Shown: positions 1 to 6,384 of the stretch, in pieces
Layout of the letters: the number at the start of each line of letters is the position of its first letter
How positions within the stretch are numbered: the stretch's first letter is position 1
From: Chromatiales bacterium
GTDB lineage: Bacteria; Pseudomonadota; Gammaproteobacteria; Thiohalospirales; Thiohalospiraceae
Length of the DNA stretch: 7,064 nt
Assembly (NCBI GenBank): GCA_026984715.1
Contig: JALSRO010000455.1
Span: 1 to 7,064, forward strand
Direction of reading: 5' to 3'
Translations under genes and position numbers: made by a program
Notes under the pieces: model-generated
Told to the model about the DNA's origin: nothing
The model's input: the letters and a program-made list of their open reading frames with translations, nothing else
Databases searched by the model: none

Positions 1-94
1 GCCGATAGGGTTCAGCCACCAGCGGCAGCCCGGCCTGCGTAGCGAGGATGATGCGCCGATCCAGCTTGTCGAGAACCGCGGCTTCAGCGGTCAT
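1..94 (-). CDS. nirH: Siroheme decarboxylase subunit NirH, N-terminal fragment
   Basis: Only the first 31 codons are present; the gene runs off the left edge. The reading starts MTAEAAVLDKLDRRIILATQ and continues AGLPLVAEPYR, which is the opening helix-turn-helix segment of the AsnC/Lrp-like heme d1 proteins and parallels the N-termini of the three genes upstream. It begins 13 nt after the stop of nirG, and a GAGG overlapping that stop can serve as ribosome site. Family knowledge: NirD, NirL, NirG and NirH together decarboxylate the C12 and C18 acetate side chains of siroheme to give 12,18-didecarboxysiroheme in the cytoplasm. The name NirH is inferred from position (fourth in D-L-G-H order). 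The fragment lacks the diagnostic C-terminal motif, so the subtype is not shown by sequence. Confidence 0.75.
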   Translation of the reverse strand, partial: MTAEAAVLDKLDRRIILATQAGLPLVAEPYR

Positions 95-107
95 AGAGAC
101 AGATACC

Positions 108-551
108 TCACAGCTCAAATTTCAACCCCACGAAAAACTCCTCCTTTTTGGGCATGTTGTACACGCGATAACCGGTGATAAGCTCAATCCGTCCCAGCAC
201 CTCCGGGATACGCCCTGGAGTTTCCGTGGCAATGACGAACCACATGTTCAGGCGGTGATCCCGGGCATAGTTGTGCGCCACTTCGGGAAACTCATTCACC
301 TGCCGGGCGACCCGCTCGAAGTCACTATCGGAGATACTCATGGCGCACAGGGTCAATCCGCCGCCCATCCTCCCGGCATTGTACATAGGCCCGAATCGGG
401 TAAGCCGGTTGTGCGCCAGCATCGCTTCCAGACGGTGCAGCAGCTCTGCCTCGCCGATGCCTAACTGCTCCGCCACCCGGGCGTAGGGCCGCTCGCATAT
501 GGGGAACCCCTCCTGCAGTCGGTTGAGGATGGCGCGATCCAGATCATCCAT
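108..551 (-). CDS. nirG: Siroheme decarboxylase subunit NirG (AsnC/Lrp-like)
   Basis: A 147-residue protein of the AsnC/Lrp-like siroheme decarboxylase family, which acts in the cytoplasm on siroheme during heme d1 synthesis. Residues about 1-50 (MDDLDRAILNRLQEGFPICE and on) form the winged-helix part, and the rest is the ferredoxin-like half. The motif AHNYARDHRLNMWFV (residues 92-106) is the N-Y-x-R-x-H-x-x-N-x-W-F signature shared with NirD of this operon, so NirG and NirD are the same subtype. The start at 551 is chosen because family homology begins there and a GAGGG lies 7 nt upstream. A longer reading to 680 adds 43 residues without family character. It is separated from nirL by 135 nt, the only real gap in the operon, and is followed after 13 nt by nirH. 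NirG rather than NirD is assigned by gene order. Confidence 0.87.
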   Translation of the reverse strand: MDDLDRAILNRLQEGFPICERPYARVAEQLGIGEAELLHRLEAMLAHNRLTRFGPMYNAGRMGGGLTLCAMSISDSDFERVARQVNEFPEVAHNYARDHRLNMWFVIATETPGRIPEVLGRIELITGYRVYNMPKKEEFFVGLKFEL

Positions 552-686
552 CGGGGAACCCTCTTTCAAGACGCCGGGGATCTGCGTCCAGCAGCCTATT
601 TGAACAAGAACCGGCAGGATGGGAGACAGGGCCACAGGGGAGTGCGATGCCGTCCATCTCCACTCGCAGTATGCACGCAACCAATG
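552..686 (-). other. Untranslated gap inside the heme d1 operon
   Basis: These 135 nt separate nirL from nirG, whereas the other complete junctions overlap or leave at most 13 nt. No convincing gene is seen: the nirG frame stays open to 680, but the extra residues do not resemble the family. Short inverted repeats occur (GACGC at 570-574 with GCGTC at 584-588; GAGTG at 640-644 with CACTC at 661-665), too weak to call a terminator. It may carry an internal promoter or RNA-processing site, or be the scar of a deletion; the sequence does not decide. Confidence 0.5.
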
Positions 687-1187
687 TCATGGTTCTCCAA
701 AGCTGCGGGAGTGGCGATAGTGTCCGCCTCGCTGCTTGAAACGTCGGCCACTGAACAGCACCTGGTGCGCAATTCCGTCCAGGTCCAGCTCATCGATGAG
801 CCGCTCGATGGCGGCCAGCACACTCTTGCGGCTCACCCCGTGAATCATGCAGAAAAGGTTGTAAGGCCAGTCCGGAAGCCGTCTGGGGCGATGGTAACAG
901 AGCGTGACGCAACGCTGCGCGCCGAGCAGCGAGCCCGCTTCATCCAATCTCTCGTCCGGTACATCCCACACCACCATCGCATTTGCGTTGTATCCCAGTT
1001 CTCGATGCCGGACGACCACCCCGAGACGTTTTATGATTCCTGCGGCCTGCATTTCGGCGATACGCCCAATGACCTCCTCCTCCCCCATATCCAGTTGCCG
1101 CGCCAGCTCCGCATAGGGGCGGCTCACTAGGGGAAGGCCGTCCTGGATGGAAGCTATCAGACGGTAGTCCCTTTCGGTCAACACCAT
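687..1187 (-). CDS. nirL: Siroheme decarboxylase subunit NirL (AsnC/Lrp-like)
   Basis: A 166-residue AsnC/Lrp-like protein. The N-terminal half carries the helix-turn-helix (LTERDYRLIASIQDGLPLVS, then YAELARQLDMGEEEV). Residues 97-117 hold the other signature of the siroheme decarboxylase family: CYHRPRRLP followed by DWPYNLFCMIHG. This differs from the NYxRxH...NxWF form in NirD and NirG. Family knowledge: the two forms occur as partner subunits (NirD with NirL, NirG with NirH; AhbA with AhbB in the alternative heme pathway), so this is probably the partner of the gene just upstream. Its ATG lies inside the last codons of nirD, a 10-bp overlap that suggests translational coupling. No stand-alone regulator role is indicated despite the DNA-binding-like fold. 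The C-terminus is followed by the 135-nt gap before nirG. Confidence 0.88.
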   Translation of the reverse strand: MVLTERDYRLIASIQDGLPLVSRPYAELARQLDMGEEEVIGRIAEMQAAGIIKRLGVVVRHRELGYNANAMVVWDVPDERLDEAGSLLGAQRCVTLCYHRPRRLPDWPYNLFCMIHGVSRKSVLAAIERLIDELDLDGIAHQVLFSGRRFKQRGGHYRHSRSFGEP

Positions 1188-1684
1188 AACGGGAATCCCA
1201 AATCGATATGGTACGACTTGATCAGAGGCAGGCTCATCACCGGCAGACCCGAATGTGCCTCGATCTCCGCCAGAACCTGTTCGAGACGCTCCTGATCCGG
1301 TGCAGTTATCACAAACCAGAGATTGAGCCGATGATGGCGCTCATAGTTGTGGTTTACCTCATCATAGGAACTGATGTAGTTCGCGACCGCCTCCAACCGC
1401 CCGGCGGGAACTGCCATGGCTGCAAGGGTACTGGATCCGATCCGCCGAGCCTTGAATACCGGACCCACACGGCTGATGTAGCCCCTGGACTGGAGTGTCC
1501 CGAGTAGATGCAGGACCTGCTCCTCGCTGGTCTCGAGACGGCGCGCGACCTCCGCAAAGGGGGTGGACGACAGGGGGAGTCCATGCTGAAACTCGTTCAG
1601 CAGCCGCTTTTCAAGTGGCGACAAATCGACCTCTTGCCGATCAAATAGGGACGATGTTTCAGTCAGGTGGATTTCTGCAGACAT
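1178..1684 (-). CDS. nirD: Siroheme decarboxylase subunit NirD (AsnC/Lrp-like)
   Basis: A 168-residue protein of the siroheme decarboxylase family. About 20 N-terminal residues (MSAEIHLTETSSLFDRQEVD) precede the usual start of homology at LSPLEKRLLNEFQHGLPLSS; this tail is longer than in NirG. The helix-turn-helix spans roughly residues 22-70, and NHNYERHHRLNLWF (111-124) is the substrate-site signature of the NirD/NirG subtype. The ATG lies 1 nt after the nirF stop (TGATATG), and the end overlaps nirL by 10 bp, so nirF, nirD and nirL are very likely translated from one message. Role from family knowledge: with NirL it converts acetate groups of siroheme to methyls, an early step of heme d1 synthesis. 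In some denitrifiers NirD and NirL are fused; here they are separate but overlapping. Confidence 0.88.
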   Translation of the reverse strand: MSAEIHLTETSSLFDRQEVDLSPLEKRLLNEFQHGLPLSSTPFAEVARRLETSEEQVLHLLGTLQSRGYISRVGPVFKARRIGSSTLAAMAVPAGRLEAVANYISSYDEVNHNYERHHRLNLWFVITAPDQERLEQVLAEIEAHSGLPVMSLPLIKSYHIDLGFPLWC

Positions 1685-1685
1685 A

Positions 1686-2876
1686 TCACAGCCCCGTCTT
1701 GTGCGCTCTTACCGTGAAAAAGATACCGCTTGGCTTGGCCACCGGAAGGGAGGCGAGCTGTTGCATGGAGCGGGTATCATAGACCTTGACCCGATCCTGA
1801 TCGCGCACCGAGATCCATATCTCCCCGCCACGGGGGGCAAACTCCATATGCAATGTTCCCTTGCCTGTTTTGATGGTCTTGACGATATTCAGGCTCTCAG
1901 TATCGATCACCTGAATGGTGTCATTGTCCGGAAAGGCGAAATTCACCCATATCTGACGCCCATCGGGGCGGGCCATCACGAAAACCGGCTGGCCATGTAC
2001 TGGAATACTGCCGACGGCCTTCCACTCCCGGGTGTCCACCACCAGAACCTCGTGATACCCTACAGCAGGCAGAAAAGCCCGTTCACCCGCAATCGCCCAC
2101 CCTTCCAGATGGGGCATCTTGTAGACCGGCAGCTTCCGTTCACCCTTTCCATAGTGATCCAGAATACGGCGTGGGCCATGCTCTGGATGCCAGAGGTCGA
2201 GCAGTACCACTCCATCCTCCCCAAACAGGCCGGCGATATAGTAGCGACCGTCCGGCGTGATCAGACCATCGTAGGGTTGCCGCCCTACATCCCTGAACTT
2301 CCGAATCGCCGGGGATTGCGGATTGCTGAGATCGGCAATCCATATTTCTCCACTATCGAACAGGCTGAACACAAAACGTTGATCCGGCGCATCCACCAGA
2401 CCAACTGTCTTCGAACGCCTGGAATTGCCAATCGGAGTAGCCGGAATATCCGCCACCTCCGCCAGGCTTTCCGCCGAAAACAGTTTCACCCCGCCAGGTT
2501 CATAGTTGGACACCGCCACGAGCGTTCCATCCTGGGAGATGGCACCCCCGATACTGTTGCCCCCCTGCACGATACGTTTCACCACCGTACCGCACAGCAG
2601 ATCCACCTTCGACAGCCCACCATCGCGACCAAAGAGATAGGCGTAACGCGCATCTCGTGAATAGACGACCGAAGCATGGGAGAGATCTCCCAACCCCTTG
2701 ATACGGGAGAGTATCTTGTGATGGGTCGTGTCCACCACGACGACACTTCCCGCGGCCCTCTCCACAATGACACCGAGGTCGCCGGTCCCGCGAACCAGGC
2801 ACTCTCCACCCAGAGCCACACCGCTCGCTGCATATACCAAGGCCAACGATAGTATGACGAGCGAATGGCGAATCAC
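1686..2876 (-). CDS. nirF: Heme d1 biosynthesis protein NirF, exported
   Basis: A 396-residue protein starting with GTG that overlaps the nirC stop as GTGA. Residues 1-24 are a Sec-type signal peptide (hydrophobic LVILSLALVYAASGVALGG). The mature part begins ECLVRGTGDLGVIVERAAGS, the characteristic opening of NirF, and the length suits an eight-bladed propeller like the d1 domain of cytochrome cd1 nitrite reductase. The stretch LSHASVVYSRDARYAYLFGR (65-84; His66) resembles the cd1 region around the d1 axial histidine, so His66 is a candidate heme ligand by analogy. Family knowledge: NirF is periplasmic, binds heme d1 or its precursor and is needed for late d1 formation; its exact chemistry has been debated. 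Some NirF proteins are lipoproteins. Here Cys26 follows Gly-Gly-Glu, which is not a proper lipobox, so a soluble periplasmic form is more likely. Confidence 0.93.
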   Translation of the reverse strand: MIRHSLVILSLALVYAASGVALGGECLVRGTGDLGVIVERAAGSVVVVDTTHHKILSRIKGLGDLSHASVVYSRDARYAYLFGRDGGLSKVDLLCGTVVKRIVQGGNSIGGAISQDGTLVAVSNYEPGGVKLFSAESLAEVADIPATPIGNSRRSKTVGLVDAPDQRFVFSLFDSGEIWIADLSNPQSPAIRKFRDVGRQPYDGLITPDGRYYIAGLFGEDGVVLLDLWHPEHGPRRILDHYGKGERKLPVYKMPHLEGWAIAGERAFLPAVGYHEVLVVDTREWKAVGSIPVHGQPVFVMARPDGRQIWVNFAFPDNDTIQVIDTESLNIVKTIKTGKGTLHMEFAPRGGEIWISVRDQDRVKVYDTRSMQQLASLPVAKPSGIFFTVRAHKTGL

Positions 2877-3196
2877 GGCGCCTTCCCCTGCTTAAGAAAG
2901 CCGGCCAGCCAGGTTGCATCCTGAGCCGACAGAAACGGTTGCCAAGGTGGCATGGGAGTGCCGGGGCGGCCACGTAGAATGGTGTCCGCCAACTGCTCTA
3001 CCGTATAGGCCCGCAGACGTTCCGGTTTCAGCGCCGGACCCAGCCCCCCTTTCAAGCTCATACCATGGCACGCACCGCAGTCATGCCGGAGCAGATAGCG
3101 AAGCTCCTGTTGCCTTTGCGCATCCGGTGCAGCAAACCCTGCCGTCACGGCAACCAGAAGGATGGCAGCCACCAGATAGCCAGTCGTTCTCCTCAC
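2873..3196 (-). CDS. nirC: Small periplasmic c-type cytochrome NirC (c55X type)
   Basis: A 107-residue class I cytochrome c. The signal peptide is MRRTTGYLVAAILLVAVTAG followed by FA|APDAQ. The single heme site CGACH lies in LLRHDCGACHGMSLKGGLGP, and TPMPPW near the end supplies the probable methionine ligand. The GTG start at 3196 is chosen because GGAGAAGG stands just upstream and the signal peptide then begins with basic residues. An in-frame TTG at 3211 would add five residues without a usable ribosome site. The gene overlaps nirF (GTGA) and is the first gene of the heme d1 operon, divergent from recQ. Family knowledge: NirC-type cytochromes are electron carriers linked to cd1 nitrite reductase or to d1 maturation. 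The name relies on operon position as well as on the sequence, since small cytochromes c are hard to tell apart. Confidence 0.87.
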   Translation of the reverse strand: MRRTTGYLVAAILLVAVTAGFAAPDAQRQQELRYLLRHDCGACHGMSLKGGLGPALKPERLRAYTVEQLADTILRGRPGTPMPPWQPFLSAQDATWLAGFLKQGKAP

Positions 3197-3252
3197 TGAA
3201 CCTTCTCCCAACCTGGAGTTGCTTTGAAAACAGCAACAATTTCACGGTTTCG

Positions 3253-3258
3253 AATGTA
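3253..3258 (-). promoter_or_regulatory. Candidate -10 hexamer for the nirC operon
   Basis: Read on the minus strand this is TACATT, four of six matches to the sigma70 -10 consensus. It would place transcription start near 3246-3247, about 50 nt before the nirC GTG. The FNR/DNR-type palindrome then centres at about -41.5 to -42.5, the usual class II activator position where the regulator replaces the -35 element. No good -35 hexamer is seen, which fits an activator-dependent promoter. Confidence 0.5.
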
Positions 3259-3278
3259 TCAGGTTATCCAGCGGAGGG

Positions 3279-3298
3279 GCCTTGACATCGGTCAAGGC
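3279..3298. promoter_or_regulatory. FNR/DNR-type regulator site
   Basis: The core TTGAC-ATCG-GTCAA (3282-3295) matches the FNR/ANR/DNR/NNR consensus of two five-base half sites separated by four bases, and the symmetry extends to 8-bp arms (GCCTTGAC / GTCAAGGC). Family knowledge: these CRP-family regulators activate nir genes at low oxygen or in response to nitric oxide. The TTGAC half site departs from canonical FNR TTGAT and is seen among DNR/NNR-type sites. It lies in the divergent nirC-recQ region with class II spacing to the nirC -10 candidate. Relative to recQ it is about 95 nt upstream of the proposed start, so an effect on recQ is less likely. Which regulator binds cannot be told from the site alone. 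Confidence 0.72.
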
Positions 3299-3346
3299 AA
3301 TCCCCCGTTTCCGATCACGGCTCACCGCAGCCGAATGAGACAAATT

Positions 3347-3377
3347 TTGCAATCCTTGCATCAATTCCCGTTAGAAT
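3347..3377 (+). promoter_or_regulatory. Candidate recQ promoter
   Basis: TAGAAT at 3372-3377 matches five of six bases of the -10 consensus. TTGCAA at 3347-3352 is a possible -35, but the 19-nt spacer is longer than the usual 17. Transcription would begin near 3384, only about 2 nt before the recQ ATG, so the message could be leaderless. Confidence 0.4.
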
Positions 3378-3385
3378 AGTTGTCG

Positions 3386-5206
3386 ATGATCCAGTCAGCC
3401 CTCCAGATTCTCCGTACCACTTTTGGTTACGAGCAGTTTCGCCTGAATCAGGAGGCAGTCATCGACCATCTGATCAAGGGCGGAAGCGCACTGGTGCTGA
3501 TGCCCACCGGCGGCGGTAAATCACTCTGCTACCAGATACCGGCCATGGTACGCAGCGGAACCGGTATCGTAATCTCTCCCCTGATAGCCTTGATGCAGGA
3601 TCAGGTGAGCAGCCTCATCCAACTGGGAGTGCGTGCTGCCTTTCTCAACTCTACTCTGGCTGTATCCGATGCAAAAAGGGTGGAGCAGCAGCTGCTCGAT
3701 CAACAGCTGGATCTGCTCTATATCGCGCCTGAGCGGCTGTTGACCCCCCGGATGCTGGATCTGCTGCAACGCACACCGCTGGCCCTGTTCGCCATCGACG
3801 AGGCTCACTGTGTCTCCCAGTGGGGTCACGATTTCCGTCCGGAGTACATCCAGCTATCGATTCTCCAGGAGCGGTTCCCGCAGATACCCCGCATCGCGCT
3901 CACGGCCACAGCGGACGAGACGACTCGGGCCGATATCCTGCAACGTCTCGGACTCCAGCGTGGCAGATCATTCATCAGTGGATTCGATCGTCCCAATATC
4001 CGTTATCGAATCACCGAAAAGCGTAACGCAAGAGAGCAGCTGCTGAGCTTCCTGGAGAACGAACACCGGGGGGATGCAGGTATCGTTTACTGCCTCTCGC
4101 GTAAAAAGGTGGAGGATGCTGCGGATTGGCTGAGACAGCGAGGCTGGAATGCCCTGCCCTATCACGCCGGAATGACCACCGAACAGAGAGAACGCAACCA
4201 GAGACAGTTTCTGACAGAAGAGGGGGTCGTCATTGTCGCCACTATTGCGTTCGGCATGGGGATCGATAAACCGGACGTGCGTTTTGTGGCCCACCTCGAT
4301 CTGCCAAAGAGCCTGGAGTCCTACTACCAAGAGACCGGTCGCGCGGGCCGCGACGGCCAGCCGGCCGATGCCTGGATGGCCTATGGACTGCAAGACGTGA
4401 TCATGCTGCGGCAGATGCTGGAGTCCTCACAGGCGGAAGAGCGTCATAAACGCATTGAACGGCAAAAGCTGGAAGCGATGCTGGGCCTGTGCGAAGTCAC
4501 CGGCTGCCGTCGTCAGGTACTCCTCTCCTACTTCGGGGAACGCCTGGATCGACCCTGCGGCAACTGCGACACCTGTCTGGAGCCGCCTCAAACCTGGGAC
4601 GGAACCGAAGCGGCGCGTAAGGCACTCTCATGTATCTACCGCACCGGACAGCGCTTTGGTGTCAACTACCTGATCGATATTCTGCTGGGCAAGACGAATG
4701 AGCGAAATCAGCGCTTTGGACACCACAAAATCAGCACTTGGGGCATCGGCACCGAACTGGACAGCAGTCAGTGGCGTTCGGTATTCCGGCAGCTGGTCGC
4801 ATCGGGCTATGTCACCGTGGATATCGATGGACACGGTTCCCTCCGCCTCACCGACCAGTGCCGCCCTCTGTTACGTGGAGAACAGCGCCTGATGCTGCGC
4901 AAAGACAGAAAAAAGGAGCCAAAGCAAAAACCGGCACACTCCCGTCGATCCTCATTCGTAAGCGATAGCGATCGCCGACTCTGGGAAGCACTCCGTAACC
5001 TGCGAAAAGAGTGCGCCGATCAACAGGGAGTACCGCCCTATGTAGTATTTCATGATGCCACCCTGATGCAGATGGCAGAGTTACGTCCCAGGACGCTCTC
5101 CGAATTCAAAGAGATATCCGGCGTCGGACAACACAAACTTGAGCGCTATGGGGAGCAGTTCGTCGCCCTGATTTGCAACCATGACGAAACCGGAGAAATC
5201 GTGTAA
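3386..5206 (+). CDS. recQ: ATP-dependent DNA helicase RecQ
   Basis: A full-length 606-residue RecQ, a 3'-to-5' helicase that unwinds recombination and stalled-fork intermediates in the RecF pathway. The helicase core shows FGYEQFRLNQ (motif 0), TGGGKS (Walker A, Lys45), SPLIALMQDQ (Ia), DEAH (138-141) followed by the aromatic-rich loop CVSQWGHDFRPEY, ALTATAD (III), the motif V region TIAFGMGIDKPDVRF and YYQETGRAGRDG (VI). Zinc ligands Cys374, Cys391, Cys394 and Cys397 keep the spacing of E. coli RecQ, the winged-helix RQC part follows, and the C-terminus has an HRDC domain (DRRLWEALRNLRKECADQQG through the end). All key residues are intact. The start is ATG at 3386; an in-frame TTG at 3380, directly after a stop codon, is the only longer option, and neither has a clear Shine-Dalgarno site. 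The gene is divergent from the nirC operon and functionally unrelated to it. Confidence 0.97.
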   Translation: MIQSALQILRTTFGYEQFRLNQEAVIDHLIKGGSALVLMPTGGGKSLCYQIPAMVRSGTGIVISPLIALMQDQVSSLIQLGVRAAFLNSTLAVSDAKRVEQQLLDQQLDLLYIAPERLLTPRMLDLLQRTPLALFAIDEAHCVSQWGHDFRPEYIQLSILQERFPQIPRIALTATADETTRADILQRLGLQRGRSFISGFDRPNIRYRITEKRNAREQLLSFLENEHRGDAGIVYCLSRKKVEDAADWLRQRGWNALPYHAGMTTEQRERNQRQFLTEEGVVIVATIAFGMGIDKPDVRFVAHLDLPKSLESYYQETGRAGRDGQPADAWMAYGLQDVIMLRQMLESSQAEERHKRIERQKLEAMLGLCEVTGCRRQVLLSYFGERLDRPCGNCDTCLEPPQTWDGTEAARKALSCIYRTGQRFGVNYLIDILLGKTNERNQRFGHHKISTWGIGTELDSSQWRSVFRQLVASGYVTVDIDGHGSLRLTDQCRPLLRGEQRLMLRKDRKKEPKQKPAHSRRSSFVSDSDRRLWEALRNLRKECADQQGVPPYVVFHDATLMQMAELRPRTLSEFKEISGVGQHKLERYGEQFVALICNHDETGEIV

Positions 5207-5313
5207 CAGCAATCCCTCCACAGATAGCATGTTTCCCCATCTCTCCTTTCCGGAACACAACCCGTCCCGAATCTTCACTTTGGAGGCGATCATTGGATTC
5301 TGGCATGGTTTCA

Positions 5314-5331
5314 ATATATTGTTTCCGGGTT
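5314..5331 (-). repeat. Repeat box copy 1 (inverted)
   Basis: On the minus strand this reads AACCCGGAAACAATATAT and differs from copy 3 by one base in 18. It is not followed by the GTGCCGG hairpin seen with copies 2 and 3. It lies about 50 nt upstream of the extended -10 promoter of the next gene, so it could be a regulator site or the remnant of a longer repeat. CAATATATTG at its edge (5312-5321) is itself a 10-bp palindrome. Confidence 0.55.
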
Positions 5332-5376
5332 GATAATTGTAACAGAAACGAAAACTCTGCCCTCATGTGGGACAGG

Positions 5377-5385
5377 TGTTATAAT
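5377..5385 (+). promoter_or_regulatory. Extended -10 promoter for the outer-membrane protein gene
   Basis: TGTTATAAT combines a perfect TATAAT (5380-5385) with the upstream TG of extended -10 promoters. The -35 region about 17 nt upstream is poor, which is common for this class. Transcription would start near 5391-5393, leaving a leader of roughly 112 nt. Confidence 0.65.
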
Positions 5386-5395
5386 TGTGCGATAC

Positions 5396-5408
5396 AGTTC
5401 ACTGAACT
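5396..5408. promoter_or_regulatory. Palindrome at the expected transcription start
   Basis: AGTTCA-C-TGAACT is a perfect inverted repeat with a single central base. It lies a few bases downstream of the expected start from the extended -10 promoter, where a repressor operator or a small 5' hairpin could act. No known regulator is recognised from it. Confidence 0.4.
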
Positions 5409-5504
5409 TTGCCGTAAAATATGATCCTGCAAAGTCCCGCTGCCTCTGCTGTCGAACAGTTGTGGCATCGAAAGGGATTCCGAACAACCAGGCTACTCTT
5501 CCGC

Positions 5505-6353
5505 ATGAGTTTCTTTTCAAAACTCTTCCGCTCCCCTGTGGCCGTGACGGTTCTGTTTGCAAACCTGTCGCTCTCACCCTCTTTCGCCCTGGCCGCAAAA
5601 GGGCTCATCCCCCACTCCTACACCAAAATCGGTATCGGAACGGAATGGTTCAGGTGGGAGGGGAGCGAACCTGCCGCCTCGGAGGCCGGCCCGCGTCTCA
5701 CCCTGGCACTCTCGGCCGACAACTTCCAGCGTTACGAACCCGGGGCTGTTTTCGGGCTGGAAGGAAAACTCTATGCCGGCCGGGTCGACATGAAAGGGAA
5801 CACCCCATCCGGCAAGACCTTTGAAACCTATTCCGACTATCTGGGGTTACGTCTCGAGGGACTGCTTGGATATGGAGGCAACCGCACCAACGTATTCGCT
5901 GTTCTGGGTGCAGATGCGTGGCAACGCAACGTCCACGATAGTGTCGGTGACGATAACAACGTACCATTCTCCGGTTTTGCCGAAAAACATCTGATTGTCT
6001 ATGGAAAGCTTGGAGGCACCATCCGGGAGTATGACTACTACACTGATTTGGGTTTTCCATTACCGTTTGAGATCAGCGCAGGATTCAAATTCCCGCTGTT
6101 CGTCTCCACTATCCAGGATAACAATGGCGGCAGAGCGGAAGCAGCCATTCCGGTGGGAGGAACCAACACCATCTTTGTCCAGCTCTCCAAACGATTCTGG
6201 ATCAAATATGCCATCTCCATCTACTCGGAGTTTTACCAGGTCGATGATCTCTCCAGAACCTTCAACGAAGGAGTGACCGGAGACGAAGCAACCATAAAAC
6301 GGTTACAGAAAGATATTTCCATCGTGGGCCTGCAGCTCAGCCGTCGTTTCTGA
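5505..6353 (+). CDS. Exported beta-barrel outer-membrane protein, unknown function
   Basis: A 282-residue protein not recognised as a named family. The start at 5505 gives a clean Sec signal peptide, MSFFSKLFRSPVAVTVLFAN then LSLSPSFALA|AKG. Starting at 5421 would add 28 residues with charged and polar stretches in front of it. The mature part has many alternating polar/hydrophobic segments typical of barrel strands (YTKIGIGTEWFRW, RLTLALSADNF, GAVFGLEGKLYAG, YLGLRLEGLLGYG, NVFAVLGADAW, FEISAGFKFPLFV, IKYAISIYSEFYQV), perhaps eight to ten strands, and ends in phenylalanine (IVGLQLSRRF), the usual BAM recognition feature. Loops rich in Asp, Asn and Gly lie between strands. It has its own promoter and stands alone, so context gives no substrate. 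The ribosome site is weak (AGG about 13 nt upstream). It could be a small porin or structural OMP; no enzyme motif is seen. Confidence 0.75.
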   Translation: MSFFSKLFRSPVAVTVLFANLSLSPSFALAAKGLIPHSYTKIGIGTEWFRWEGSEPAASEAGPRLTLALSADNFQRYEPGAVFGLEGKLYAGRVDMKGNTPSGKTFETYSDYLGLRLEGLLGYGGNRTNVFAVLGADAWQRNVHDSVGDDNNVPFSGFAEKHLIVYGKLGGTIREYDYYTDLGFPLPFEISAGFKFPLFVSTIQDNNGGRAEAAIPVGGTNTIFVQLSKRFWIKYAISIYSEFYQVDDLSRTFNEGVTGDEATIKRLQKDISIVGLQLSRRF

Positions 6354-6384
6354 AACTGCTTCGGGAATCTCGACATGTGAACAC

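Larger units (their letters stand above)
5207..5504. other. Intergenic region between recQ and the outer-membrane gene
   Basis: No gene is supported here. No hairpin followed by a T-run is seen after recQ, so its termination point is unclear. The right half holds an inverted copy of the repeat box (5314-5331), the extended -10 promoter (5377-5385), a 13-bp palindrome (5396-5408) and a leader of about 110 nt before the outer-membrane gene. A frame open from 5421 joins the next gene but adds 28 residues unsuited to a signal peptide. Confidence 0.6.

Noticed and set aside
552..680. N-terminal extension of nirG by 43 residues
   Set aside because: The added residues are Trp- and Pro-rich with no family resemblance, while homology and a good ribosome site both point to 551.
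1701..2660. Open frame of 319 codons on the plus strand opposite nirF
   Set aside because: It is antisense to a well-supported gene, its product shows no family features, and no ribosome site precedes it.
2799..2810. Lipoprotein signal at Cys26 of NirF
   Set aside because: The residues before the cysteine are Gly-Gly-Glu; glutamate at -1 does not fit signal peptidase II cleavage.
3197..3211. TTG start for nirC giving 112 residues
   Set aside because: The bases GGAGAAGG that this start would make coding act better as ribosome site for the GTG at 3196, and no site precedes the TTG.
3968..4393. Minus-strand open frames inside recQ
   Set aside because: They lie opposite strongly conserved helicase motifs and are explained as shadows of recQ coding sequence.
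5421..5504. Upstream ATG for the outer-membrane protein
   Set aside because: It would place 28 polar and charged residues before the signal peptide and has no Shine-Dalgarno site.
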